DNA of 64,000 nucleotides from Timema cristinae (Eukaryota > Arthropoda > Insecta > Phasmatodea > Timematidae). Location: positions 127,854,652 to 127,918,651 of the forward strand of contig JBCFYV010000012.1 of NCBI GenBank assembly GCA_039000515.1, written 5' to 3'. The notes beneath the pieces were generated by a model. That model made no database searches. It saw nothing but the letters and a program-made list of their open reading frames with translations, and was not told the origin of the DNA. Of this stretch, positions 48,222 through 59,709 are shown in pieces. The first letter of the stretch is position 1. Every line of letters begins with the position of its first letter. The translations under genes and the position numbers were made by a program.

Positions 48222-48473
48222 TAGCGCTGGTGGCGTAGTTGGATAACGCACTAGTTTAGTGTTGAGCTAGACTGCCGAGGACGGGAAGATCGAGGTTCGA
48301 GTCTCGGTCGGGTGAACTGGGAGTGGTATTTCCTAAATGGTTCTCCACTCTCCCTCCAGATAAATTCAGGTTCCCTTCCTCTAAATTCAACCTTCCCAAT
48401 TCCTGTCCCATTAGCGTAATTAGTACCTAAGCGTATAACCCGAACGGGTAGAAAGACGCGGTGCTAACAAAAA
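48222..48473 (+). repeat. tRNA-derived SINE, head type 1, full length
   Basis: The head GCTGGTGGCGTAGTTGGATA, a B box (GAGGTTCGAGTCTCGGTCGG), the central CCACTCTCCCTCCAGATAAA and ATTAGCGTAATTAGTACCTA are present. The complete shared tail ACCCGAACGGGTAGAAAGAC plus GCGGTGCTAAC ends it. It is the best type-1 copy in the window. Confidence 0.9.
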
Positions 48474-48524
48474 AAAGCATTGACCACTCGAAAGTTCATT
48501 GTTGCCCTTACAAAAGTACCTATC

Positions 48525-48965
48525 CCTATCTTGAGCTGGTTATATCCAGTCCACCTCATTACACCCTATCCTCAACTTGAGCTAGTTCTATCCAGTCCAC
48601 CTCATTACACCCTATCTCTATTTTGAGCTAGTTCTATCCAGTCCACCTCATTACACCCTATTTCTATCTTGAACTAGTTCTATCCAGTCCACCTCACTAC
48701 ACCTATCTCTATCTTGAGCTAGTTCTATCCAGTCCACCTCACTACACCTATCTCTATCTTGAGCTGGTTCTATCCAGTCCACCTCACTAGACCTATCTCT
48801 ATCTTGAGCTAGTTCTATCCAGTCCACCTCACTACACCTATCTCTATCTTGAGCTGGTTCTATCCAGTCCACCTCACTACACCTATCTCTATCTTGAGCT
48901 GGTTCTATCCAGTCCACCTCATTACACCCTATCTCTATCTTGAGCAAGTTCTATCTAGTCAATCA
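48525..48965 (-). repeat. 45/46-bp LINE-derived minisatellite, about 9-10 copies
   Basis: The + strand unit is GAGCTAGTTCTATCCAGTCC, ACCTCACTACACCTATCTCT, ATCTT. Read on the - strand every unit encodes EVDWIELAQDRDRCS, which is the conserved carboxyl-terminal motif of a LINE ORF (see 36484-36899 and 48966-49147). Units on the 5' and 3' sides are 46 bp (ACACCC), the middle ones 45 bp. Confidence 0.9.
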
Positions 48966-49147
48966 CATTACACTCTTTCACTGGATAGAATTATCTCAAT
49001 ATGTGGATAGGATGTAAAGATAGAACTATCTCAAAATAGGGATCCCCCTGTAATGAGGTGGACTGGCTAGAAGTAGCTCAAGATAGATACAGGTGGTGTA
49101 GTTTCGTGAGTCCAACAATGAACTCTCAAGTTCCTAATGCCATATAG
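48966..49147 (+). pseudogene. LINE ORF carboxyl-terminal remnant with repeat units, opposite to 48525-48965
   Basis: The + strand reads EVDWLEVAQDRYRWCSFV at about 49056-49110, then SPTMNSQVPNAI and a TAG at 49145. This fits the usual end of a non-LTR retrotransposon ORF (DWI.LAQDRDRWR.LV...VP). Upstream (48990-49055) are two diverged partial copies of the same unit on this strand. The neighbouring array carries the unit on the other strand, so the locus forms an inverted pair with its centre near 48966. Confidence 0.6.
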
Positions 49148-49312
49148 TAAGCAAGCCTTTATCAGATCCATTCGAAACAAATACATTGTTACCAAACAAT
49201 CCTTTTTGTAGGATAGTTTAAAAATGTATCTATCGTTGCATGTAGCCTAATATTAAGAATAAGTAAAGTTCATTAATATTGCTTTATGTTTTAATTTTCT
49301 TGTTGCTTCTGG

Positions 49313-49523
49313 TGGCCGTGGGGTCTAGGGCGTTACTATCGCTATAGACTGTGACGAAGATCATGGTAAGTTCGAGGTTTCAATCCCGTTGAGTGTACAC
49401 TCTTCTACATAAGCAAATTTGGGCACATCTATTCTAAATATTACTTCCTTCATTTCTTGCACATTAGCATATTTAATATACAAGTGTACAGCCCAAAGGG
49501 TTGATGAGATGCCCGGGCTAGAG
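49313..49523 (+). repeat. tRNA-derived SINE, head type 1, diverged
   Basis: The A-box block CTGGTGGCCGTGGGGTCTAG, a B-box region GTTCGAGGTTTCAATCCCGT and the body CATTAGCATATTTAATATAC are present. The tail is decayed (GCCCAAAGGGTTGATGAGAT). Confidence 0.75.
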
Positions 49524-49551
49524 GAGGAGGGAAAAGTATCTACAAATGTGG

Positions 49552-50775
49552 AGAGTTCAATGCTCAGATAGAACACGAACTATTGAGGAGTTCAATGCTC
49601 AGATAGAACATGAACTATTGGAGAGTTCAATGCTCATCTAGAACACGAACTATCGGGGAGTTCAATGCTCAGATAGAACACGAACTATCGGGGAGTGTAG
49701 TGCTCAGATATAACACGAACTATCGGGGAGTGTAGTGCTCAGATAGAACACGAACTATCAGGGAGTTCAATGCTCAGATAGAACACGAACTATCGAGGAG
49801 TTCAATGCTCAGATATAACACAAACTATCGGGGAGTATAGTGCTCAGATAGAACACGAACTATCAGGGAGTGAAATGCTCAGATATAACACGAACTATTG
49901 GAGAGTTCAATGCTCAGATAGAACACGAACTATTGGAGAGTTCAATGCTCAGATAGAACATGAACTATTGGAGAGTTCAATGCTCAGCTAGAACACGAAC
50001 TATCGGGGAGTGTAGTTCTCAGATAGAACACGAACTATCGGGGAGTGTAGTGCTCAGATAGAACACGAACTATCAGGGAGTTCAATGCTCAGATAGAACA
50101 CGAACTATCGAGGAGTTCAATGCTCAGATATAACACAAACTATCGGGGAGTATAGTGCTCAGATAGAACACGAACTATCAGGGAGTGAAATGCTCAGATA
50201 GAACATGAACTATCAGGGAGTGAAATGCTCAGATAGAACACGAAATATCGAGGAGTTCAATTCTCAGATAGAGCACAAACTATCGGGGAGTGTAGTGCTC
50301 AGATAGAACATGAACTATCGGGGAGTTCAATGCTCAGATAGAACACGAACTATCGGGGAGTGTAGTGCTCAGATAGAACACGAACTATCGAGGAGTTCAA
50401 TGCTCAGATAGAACACGAACTATCGAGGAGTTAAATGCTCAGATAGAACACGAACTATCAGGGAGTGTAGTGCTCAGATAGAACACGAACTATCAGGGAG
50501 TGTAGTGCTCAGATAGAACACGAACTATCAGGGAGTGTAGTGCTCAGATAGAACACGAACTATCAGGGAGTTCAATGCTCAGATAGAACACGAACTATCA
50601 GGGAGTTCAATGCTCAGATAGAACACGAACTACCGAGGAGTTCAATGCTCAGATAGAACACGAACTATCGGGGAGTTCAATGCTCAGATAGAACACGAAC
50701 TATCGGGGAGTTCAATGCTCAGATAGAACACAAACTATCGGGGAGTGAAATGTTCAGATAGAACAAACTATTGAG
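49552..50775. repeat. 36-bp minisatellite, about 34 copies
   Basis: The unit is GAGTTCAATGCTCAGATAGA plus ACACGAACTATCGGGG. Variable sites are TTCAATG/TGTAGTG/TGAAATG, GATAGAAC/GATATAAC and ATCGGGG/ATCAGGG/ATTGGAG. Series of variants recur, for example 49560-49880 is mirrored by 49900-50190, which suggests block duplication of about 325-360 bp. Confidence 0.96.
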
Positions 50776-51135
50776 TAGTTATTTTACTGTGCCTCACGTA
50801 TAAACCGGCGTATCCACATGTTAACACTGGTGGAGTGGAATAGAGGCACAATTTTCTTAGAAGAAATAAACCTTCATTGGCGTGGGTGGAGAAATGTAAG
50901 CCATTAAATGAAAAACATCTAAAAACATCCAACCCGGATTAGAACTCTGACCTGCCATAGCCTATGAACCAGACCAGATGAGACTGACACCTAAGTCTAC
51001 GTGCCCACTGCTGAGAGTTTTTAGATGTTCCTAATAGTTTTATTTTTTGAATTTGACTGCTCCATTTAACCACATGGGCGCTCTTCCAACAGTTACATTA
51101 GCATGCTGGACGGAAGGGAACGCGACAAAAGGTCA
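50776..51135. other. Gene-free stretch
   Basis: A SINE-like reverse B-box piece (AACCCGGATTAGAACTCTGA) lies near 50931. No gene is supported. Confidence 0.4.
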
Positions 51136-51370
51136 ATGTTTTTGTAGTTTTTATAGCAAAACTTTTTTTGAACAAAATGAATCAAATATTTCTCCAGTCG
51201 AAACATATAGTTTAATTTTCTTCACATGGTGACCTCAACAGTTGTTGAATATCTGTAATGAGCATAGCGGCATTAGATGATAACCTTTATCTTCATTTAA
51301 AAAGTGTATCACTAAATTCCAGAATATATTTTATATATATTCAATAAATTAAGGTCATCATATGAAGAAA
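51136..51370. repeat. Dispersed foldback-type repeat, copy 6 (most complete)
   Basis: The left arm (51220-51255, CTTCACATGGTGACCTCAAC followed by AGTTGTTGAATATCTG) matches the complement of the right arm (51335-51367, TATTCAATAAATTAAGGTCA followed by TCATATGAAG). About 80 bp lie between the arms, including GCGGCATTAGATGATAAC. This makes the family a short foldback or MITE-like element. Confidence 0.6.
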
Positions 51371-53360
51371 GTTATATTCTATGTTTTTACTTGAGCGATA
51401 TTTTATTTATTTTGGCAAAAAAAAACCTTGCCGTAAAAACCTCAAAAACACTGTCCTTTCTTGCTCCCCTTTGATCCCAACTTAAGTAGCATCTTTAAGA
51501 TAAAGATATAACTAGCGCTAGGTACTTATCGGGCTTGGTAAATTGTCAACATGTTCAACTAGCTCATTTACCTGGCAGTATTATGCGAGTTATACAATAA
51601 ATTGTTTATAAAACATTTCCCGGCTTAGCGAAACTAAATGGGCGCCGCACATCAGACGACTAGGTGCGGTAAGATAGGAGAGAGACAGGGATATACACTT
51701 TAGTAATGTAGTAGAAAGAGAAAATTACACAACTAGAGGATTAGTAAAATAGAGAGAGAGAGATTCCACTTATTCCCTTGGGTCTCCATTAGAGCAACAG
51801 AGAAGGCGATTGACCAGAGAGAACGGGATGGCAATTTCAAGGTTGCGTCTCTCCAGCCTCAGCCCGCAGTACCTGTCTTCTTACGGACGTGGCAAGTGGT
51901 AGGCTTCCACAAGTAAAACGACATAAGGACCTTTAAAAACTAAAATTGACTTCTTGTCCTGAATCCGTTGGTTATTTTTATCGGCCCTTTATCTAAACTG
52001 GCGTGACAATATTTTTACCTGCTCATGATCTGAGGAAAACATTTTCCACATATTCTGTCTTCAACATTAATAAACAATAATAATTTAAGATTACATAAAT
52101 ATGTGTCCAAATAGTATATTGTTAGATCCGTCTTGTGCCAAGATACAGAGCTGCTAGAAAGAGAAGTATAAGGCTCACCCCAGATGCAGAACTACATTAG
52201 TCTATATTTTATTAAATATATTCTAACATTACATTTTATTGCATTGCTTTTTCAAATGATTCATTCAACTTTTTGATCGGTTGTTAGTTTTTAATTTGTG
52301 CGATCTTTGATATCTGACTTGATCTATAGAATTTTTGATGAAGAAAGACATTTATAAAATAATTAATAAATATATCAAACTCTTTAATATCTACTGAGAT
52401 AGCCGGTTGTTTTTGAAGGACACGTTCATTTCTTCTTGCTGAGCAGTCGAACAAGTCGGCAGCCAAAGAGGTAGACACTGACAACAAGCAACAGCCATCT
52501 TTAAAGAAAAGAAAAAATAGATTAAAAAACCACTAGATAAATAAATAAAATAAAATATTACAAAAAAAAAAGCAATAGAAAACATCTGATGTAAACTAAG
52601 CTCGTTTGGAGTTCTCTAAATGGATTAATTGAATTTATGTCAAATACATTATTTTAGTTCGTGGGGAGAAATGAATTGTATTCAAGAAAGATGTTTTAGG
52701 ATAAGCCTTTTCAAAATGGGAATAAAACCATGTGTTGTAATTTACTATTTGCTATGTAGCGATAAGTTAGTGTTTATGGCCTACTCCTGGATATGAGTGG
52801 AAGAATAAGCATCAAACAGTTGCAATTTAAACTTACAACGAGCGAAAAGGTTGTTTTACAGTTGTTGTTCTCCTCTTGAAAATGGGAGAGAAAAGTGATC
52901 ATTTATCGTGTAATATTTTCATTAGTCGTCCAAAGGGTTTCGTTGGCGCGCACCACGGACAACATATCGCGGTGCGTTAGTCAGTTGTTTCATGGGCTGT
53001 CCCAGTGTGACCAACACCACGGAGCTAAGCAGCAGTGTAGCCACAGAGGAAAAGTTTTCAACATCGAACAGTGTAAGTCTGCGAACTAAAGGCGTCCCAA
53101 ATATCTCTTGCTTGGTTTACCTGTGAGCGCCTCCCCGCTTTTATTTCCAAAACTTTTTTTAGCGGGTCCAGAAGAAGAGTGTGGGCGTAGGGGGGGAGGG
53201 GAAGAAAAATGACCGTCGCCCGCCAGAGTTTAGTTGGTGCGATCTCAAAGCGTGTGAAGCGTGTTTGAAGAGATTCGTAGGTAGGTCAGACGTGCGTGTT
53301 CGTTTCGTAGGATGTTGTGTACTTCAAGATAAAGTGATTTCTAGTTCTGAACTGACTCGT
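51371..53360. other. Gene-free stretch, possible upstream region of the exon at 53833
   Basis: Mostly AT-rich. The part from about 52930 to 53340 is richer in GC. It includes a possible 5' noncoding exon ending AACAGT|GTAAGT at about 53070, a consensus splice donor. No promoter motif is convincing. Confidence 0.35.
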
Positions 53361-53450
53361 ATAGTTCTGAAACAACATGTGTAGTGAAACTATAGTTCTG
53401 AAACAACATGTGTGTGAACTATAATTCTGAAACAACATGTGTTGTGAACT
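53361..53450. repeat. About 33-bp imperfect repeat, 3 copies
   Basis: TATAGTTCTGAAACAACATG followed by TGTAGTGAAAC-like ends, three times with small indels. Confidence 0.85.
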
Positions 53451-53740
53451 AATAATTGAGTACTTTCCCTCCCATCATTTAACAAATTGTGTTTTTTTTA
53501 AAAGTGGGGTTAGAGGTTACAATGCTTAGAACAGGATAAAAGGTAAGGAATTTGCTTTATCAACAACTAGGATTACTTTGATGAAATATAAACAAGATCC
53601 GTATAGTGTCAGTTGTTTACAAGTAAACATGACTTGAATTAGTTTTATTTTATACAGCTTAGCGGCATTGGTGAGCTTAATGTCTACAACCGGACCTGTG
53701 AAAGTTGTGCAACGGTTTTAAGGGAAAAGCATCTCAACTA

Positions 53741-53755
53741 CCCCCCCCCCCCCCA
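53741..53755. repeat. Poly-C run
   Basis: About 15 C, lying 63-77 bp upstream of the candidate splice acceptor at 53818. Confidence 0.9.
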
Positions 53756-53832
53756 AGTGAAGTCGCACACTAACATAGAACTAGCGTCTTCTGGACAGAT
53801 ACCAACCTCCTGTGTCAGGATTACAGCTGACG

Positions 53833-54159
53833 ATGGACGGACCCAAACTGAGCCCTCTCGAGGATTGTCCAGATAGTCCTGCAGGATCGTCCACATCCTG
53901 CGATCAGATCCTCGTTAGTGACATCATGGGCCGTGACGTCATCATGGACAACAACAATCGCCATCACAAGCGGAAGAGTTCCCCGGGCGCCCATGAGGAC
54001 ACAGATGGGGACGCGCTGTCCCCCAGGAAGAGGATCCATAACGGGACAAACAACAACGACGTGTCCTTCGTCCTCATGGACGACGAGGGTGGGGGTCCCG
54101 GGGATGAGCTAGACTCTGAGGACATCGTGGACCCGGCCGACGTCCGGGACATGTCCGAG
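53833..54159 (+). CDS. Candidate first coding exon of an unidentified nuclear protein (partial)
   Basis: From the ATG at 53833 the frame is open for 109 codons to a donor GAG|GTAGGA at 54160, phase 0. Upstream, CCAACCTCCTGTGTCAG|GA gives a plausible acceptor at 53818. The sequence is clearly richer in GC and CpG than its surroundings and uses varied codons. The protein starts MDGPKLSPLEDCPDSPAGSS. It has a basic, NLS-like HHKRKSSPG...SPRKRIHNG region (about residues 44-69) and an acidic stretch, DDEGGGPGDELDSEDIVDPA (about 81-100). This acidic and basic low-complexity style is typical of transcription or chromatin regulators, but no domain is visible and I cannot name the family. If the donor is not used, the frame stops at 54210. 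Later exons are not recognised in the window; a 2.4-kb minisatellite begins about 200 bp into the putative intron. Confidence 0.6.
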
Positions 54160-54366
54160 GTAGGAAGAGCTTTATTTACCCCGGAGAGGGGATTACCCGG
54201 TATCACGTGACTTGTATACGAGCGGGAGGGTAACTTAGGTAAATATTATATAATGACCCAATTTGACTAGGAAGGGAGCCCAGTTTGACTAGAGCTGGAG
54301 CAAAGCTACCGGTCAACTCGGCACAAGGAACAGTAGCTCATAGAACATTCCACAGAATTCAAGTTG

Positions 54367-56724
54367 CAGACATTCCCTCTGGGCTAGTTAGGGCTACAGT
54401 ATAGCTGGGACATTCCCCCTGGGCTTGTTAGGGCTACAGTATAGCTGGGACATTCCCACTGGGCTAGTTACAGCTACAGTATAGCTGGGACATTCCCTCT
54501 GGGCTAGTTAGGGCTACAGTATAGCTGGGACATTCCCTCTTGGCTAGTTAGGGCTACAGTATAGCTGGGACATTCCCACTGGGCTAGTTAGAGCTACAGT
54601 ATAGCTGGGACATTCCCTCTGGGTTAGTTAGGGCTACAGTATAGCTGGGACATTCCCTCTGGGTTAGTTAGAGCTACAGTATAGCTGGGACATTCCCTCT
54701 GGGCTAGTTAGGGCTACAGTATAGCTGGGACATTCCCTCTTGGCTAGTTAGGGCTATAGTATAGCTGGGACATTCCCTCTGGGCTAGTTAGGGCTACAGT
54801 ATAGTTGGGACATTCCCCCTGGGCTAGTTAGGGCTACAGTATAGTTGAGACATTCCCTCTGGGCTAGTTAGGGCTATAGTATAGTTGGGACATTCCCTCT
54901 GGGCTAGTTAGGGCTACAGTATAGCTGGGACATTCCCTCTGGGCTAGTTAGGGCTACAGTATAGCTGGGACACTCCCTCTGGGCTAGTTAGGGCTACAGT
55001 ATAGCTGGGACATTCCCTCTGGGTTAGTTAGGGCTACAGTATAGCTGGGACATTCCCTCTGGGTTAGTTAGAGATACAGTATAGCTGGGACATTCCCTCT
55101 GGGCTAGTTAGGGCTACATCATAGCTGGGACATTCCCTCTGGGCTAGTTAGGGCTATAGTATAGCTGGGACATTCCCTCTTGGCTAGTTAGGGCTATAGT
55201 ATAGCTGGGACATTCCCTTTGGGTTAGTTAGAGATACAGTATAGCTGGGACATTCCCTTTGGGCTAGTTAGAGATACAGTATAGCTGGGACATTCCCCCT
55301 GGGCTAGTTAGAGATACAGTATAGCTGGGACATTCCCTCTGGGTTAGTTAGAGATACAGTATAGCTGGGACATTCCCTCTGGGCTAGTTAGAGATACAGT
55401 ATAGCTGGGACATTCCCTCTGGGTTAGTTAGGGCTACAGTATAGCTGGGACATTCCCTCTGGGTTAGTTAGGGCTACCGTATAGCTGGGACATTCCCTCT
55501 GGGTTAGTTAGAGATACAGTATAGCTGGGACATTCCCTCTGGGCTAGTTAGGGCTACAGTATAGCTGGGACATTCCCTCTGGGTTAGTTAGAGCTACAGT
55601 ATAGCTGGGACATTCCCTCTGGGCTAGTTAGGGCTACATCATAGCTGGGACATTCCCTCTGGGCTAGTTAGGGCTATAGTATAGCTGGGACATTCCCTCT
55701 GGGCTAGTTAGGGCTACAGTATAGCTGGGACATTCCCTCTGGGCTAGTTAGGGCTACAGTATAGTTGGGACATTCCCCCTGGGCTAGTTAGGGCTACAGA
55801 ATAGTTGGGACATTCCCTCTGGGCTAGTTAGGGCTACAGTATAGTTGGGACATTCCCTATGGGTTAGTTAGAGCTACAGTATAATTGGGACATTCCCCCT
55901 GGGCTAGTTTGGGCTACAGTATAGCTGGGACATTCTCTCTGGGCTAGTTAGGGCTACAGTATATCTGGGACATTCCCCCTGGGCTAGTTAGAGATACAGT
56001 ATAGCTGGGACATTCCCTCTGGGTTAGTTAGAGATACAGTATATCTGGGACATTCCCCCTGGGCTAGTTAGAGATACAGTATAGCTGGGACATTCCCTCT
56101 GGGTTAGTTAGAGATACAGTATAGCTGGGACATTCCCTCTGGGCTAGTTAGGGCTACATCATAGCTGGGACATTCCCTCTGGCTAGTTAGGGCTATAGTA
56201 TAGCTGGGACATTCCCTCTTGGCTAGTTAGGGCTATAGTATAGCTGGGACATTCCCTTTGGGTTAGTTAGAGATACAGTATAGCTGGGACATTCCCTTTG
56301 GGCTAGTTAGAGATACAGTATAGCTGGAACATTCTCCCTGGGTTAGTTAGAGATACAGTATAGCTGGGACATTCCCTCTGGGCTAGTTAGAGATACAGTA
56401 TAGCTGGGACATTCCCTCTGGGTTAGTTAGGGCTACAGTATAGCTGGGACATTCCCTCTGGGTTAGTTAGGGCTACCGTATAGCTGGGACATTCCCTCTG
56501 GGTTAGTTAGAGATACAGTATAGCTGGGACATTCCCTCTGGGCTAGTTAGGGCTACAGTATAGCTGGGACATTCCCTCTGGGTTAGTTAGAGCTACAGTA
56601 TAGCTGGGACATTCCCTCTGGGCTAGTTAGGGCTACATCATAGCTGGGACATTCCCTCTGGGCTAGTTAGGGCTATAGTATAGCTGGGACATTCCCTCTG
56701 GGCTAGTTAGGGCTACAGTATAGT
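54367..56724. repeat. 40-bp minisatellite, about 59 copies
   Basis: The unit is GGGACATTCCCTCTGGGCTA plus GTTAGGGCTACAGTATAGCT. Variants include TTCCCCCT, GGGTTAG, AGAGATACAG, GGCTATAG, GGCTACATC and TAGTTGGG. The order of variants from about 55111 to 55740 recurs from 56151 to 56722, with one unit and one base lost, so a block of about 600 bp was duplicated about 1040 bp away. If the exon at 53833 is real, the array lies in its first downstream intron. Confidence 0.97.
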
Positions 56725-59412
56725 TAACATAACCTTCCTACAGTAAAAAGGTCAATAACCCGGACGGGCAGTATTTGATGGTGCGCAAACAATAATAGTA
56801 ACCCGGAGTAAGTTGGAATCAACTGTGGACCTTTCTTACTAGAGGTGTATGGCTATAACTAGATTGTATGTGTCTAAGAACACAATACTTACAAACAAAC
56901 TTAACCTAAGCACACAGACCTGATGTTGGGAACTATATCTGGTTGCCAGAACATTGAGGACCGACAACGATTTAATAAAATAGATTTAAGCGTAAGTCAG
57001 GTAAGTGTATGAAATATTTTATTTCTTTGATGTGAAGCCGAGCAAGAGTGATATAGTGGAGTGTGGGATGGTGGGACAAACCAAAGGTCCGGTGTTCAAT
57101 TCCATTCCCTCGGAGGCTGGATTAACACTTTTGGGGGCCCTGTGCCAAGTAGAACTTGGGGCCTTTAAAGTTAGTTCCCAAATGAATGATTGTGAGTCAT
57201 ATTAAAACCATACATGGATAATTTTATTTAGAGACAAACTTTTGCAAACGTTTAGCAATCATGGCGAGTGCCGCGAGTTTTGTCATTAACATATTAATTA
57301 TTATATTATACACTATTATAGACTGAGTGGATTATATATAGTGCTGTCAATGAATACCTAATAATATAATAATACTGGACATATAATTATAAACTATTTT
57401 AGTGTAATTTCATTTTACGTAGTCCTCCGTATTAGCATTAGTATAGTAAAAAGTATTTTACTACTAAAAACTTTTTTTTGCGTTTTTCTCACGTCACATT
57501 TAGTTAATTCTTCAATATTAATAATTGCATTATTTTACCTCAGAAATTATTATCAATAGAAAATCAATGATCATTTTTCTGTCAAAATTCAACGGTACAT
57601 TCTGCAGATATGTAATACTTCCGGCTCCACGTAATACCAGGCTACCAGACCCCTTCGATGAGGGGATTTATAGATTATTTGGGAAAATTTTACGAAAAAA
57701 CATAGAAATATTTAAATATAATACCCCAAACTAAATATATGCCAAGTGAGAGTGATGTATTAGCCGGTGCGTGGCATAGTAGGGCCCTTTTCTCGAGGAT
57801 ATTAACCACCGGTTCATCTTAAATTACAAATTGGGTGCAAATAGAAAGCCAATAAAATCCACCGAACAATTATTTAGGTTGTGGTTTACCTTTAAATGTG
57901 TTCCATTCTGTGTCTTTTTAAAACTTGTGAGATAAGTCATCTTTGTGGGATGAACCCGCGGCTCAAGTTCTCTTGTATATTGATTATTGGCAATATCAAC
58001 TTGCCGAAAACACCTATAGATAGCTATTGTGGGTTTGAAAATAATTCAAGAGAGACTGGTAAGCGGGGTTCGGGGCAAACATTTGACAGCCAAGGGTTGG
58101 TTTCGGGAGCACAATTACTCAACAATGCACTTGCCCTGGAATTGTTCCTGGTCACTAATGTCTAGTTTGAAAACCAACCAATTTTGTCGTGTTATTATTA
58201 CTATTATTATTTCTCAATAATGCTCTGTTTGTCACATTGTATTTCCCCTGAATACAACCCAAGCCACAAAAGCACCTCGGTCTCGGCAGCCAACAAGATA
58301 TTACGTCAAGCGTTGAATCGAGTCAAACAATATTTCGCCCAAGGTTATTACTTTTATTCCTCACGTTCATTTTTTTAAACATGCTAGTTCTTGTTGGTTT
58401 TTTTTTCACTATTTTAGTTTTGTTTTGTTAATGCTCAAACATTTTGGTCATGTCTGTACATTCAAATACCACCAACGGGTCATTATGGCTTTACAAGGAG
58501 AGACAGAATTTCTTAGAAATATGTTGCGTTTCATTTTAATGATAAAAGTGCTTGTAAGTGACTTACACATTCCTTTGTTTCACAATTTATCAGATTTTAG
58601 GTTGAGCTTACGTGAGCTAGTGTTAACAGAATGGCTAGGAGAGCGATCAGCACGCCTTCCCTGAATATCTAGGTTAGCATTTGAAGGAGTTTTTACACTA
58701 TCTCGTGCTGTCCACCAAGGTTGAAAAGTTAAGAGGTCCATCTACCGCTACCGAGACGTGTCGCATAGTTCCTGGAGTCCCGGGTTATTTAAAAAGAGGT
58801 GAAACATTTTCATTTTCAAGGTCGTTTCTCAACAAATGGAGATCTGAGATCAACTAGTTAGAACAGAAAACAGAAAACAAATAAATATATTTTATAGGGT
58901 TTCACTAGAACAATTTAATATAGTTGAGGATTGTTTTAGTAGTTTTAAAGATTCCTAAATGCCATTGTCACATGAAATACAGCAATGGTGCATATTTATC
59001 TAAAGACCTTAACAGTATCTGCAACAATATTAAAATCTGGTTGAACTTTACACATTTTGGCTCTTGGCTAATAGATATTGAAGATATTCAACCCTGTGTT
59101 AACGTAACAGTGAGTTAACGAGCAAACATACAAGTTAAGGCGTATGCGGTGTAACACCTGCTAACTGTGCTTCGAAATTGTTTATTCACTTTGCATGGCA
59201 ATATTATGATGTAAGTTTCTGGGCCCTCTAACTTTTCACCATCAAAATATTATAATGAAACTAAATCCCTGTAATAAGCTTACCTATTATTAAAGTTAAT
59301 AATTAGAAGAAATTAGAAAAACGCAAAACAAAATACAAAACAAATACAATGTATGCCAAACAAATTTTGATTGGTTGAAAAAAACCGTTATCTTTTCCCT
59401 TGTAAAATTATT
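56725..59412. other. Gene-free stretch
   Basis: A fragment of the SINE tail lies at about 56752-56800 (ACCCGGACGGGCAGTATTTG). GATTAACACTTTTGGGGGCC near 57119 and AGGGCCCTTTTCTCGAGGAT near 57780 are weakly inverted to each other. No gene is supported. Confidence 0.4.
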
Positions 59413-59709
59413 TGGGTGACCTGGTGGTCTAGGGGTACGGTGTCAAACTTCTATGCTGGCGGCCGGGGTTTGATCCTCGGTCCCGGCAAAGATTTATCTG
59501 ATTACCAAACCCTTCCTACACCTCTGACAAGACATCTTGTGAATGTGGGGAATGCCAGGCCTCCACCGTGGTTCGGATTCCACGTTAAACTGTAGGTCCT
59601 TCATTTCATCTCACAATCACCCTACCATTACACATTAGCGTAAGTGCGTATAACCCGAACGGGTAGTAAGACGCGGTGCTAATAGTAATAATAATAATAA
59701 TAATAATAA
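59413..59709 (+). repeat. tRNA-derived SINE, head type 2, full length
   Basis: It is nearly identical to 40704-40974: GGTGACCTGGTGGTCTAGGG, B box GGGGTTTGATCCTCGGTCCC and GCCAGGCCTCCACCGTGGTT. It adds CATTACACATTAGCGTAAGT, which the other copy lacks, then the tail ACCCGAACGGGTAGTAAGAC, GCGGTGCTAA and a TAA microsatellite (59687-59709). Confidence 0.92.

Noticed and set aside
52895..53089. Small open frame before a consensus donor at about 53070
   Set aside because: It could be a 5' noncoding exon, but the frame has no protein-like features, so it is mentioned only as a possible untranslated exon.
57110..57800. TIR element from GATTAACACTTTTGGGGGCC to AGGGCCCTTTTCTCGAGGAT
   Set aside because: The inverted match is short and interrupted, and no target duplication is seen.
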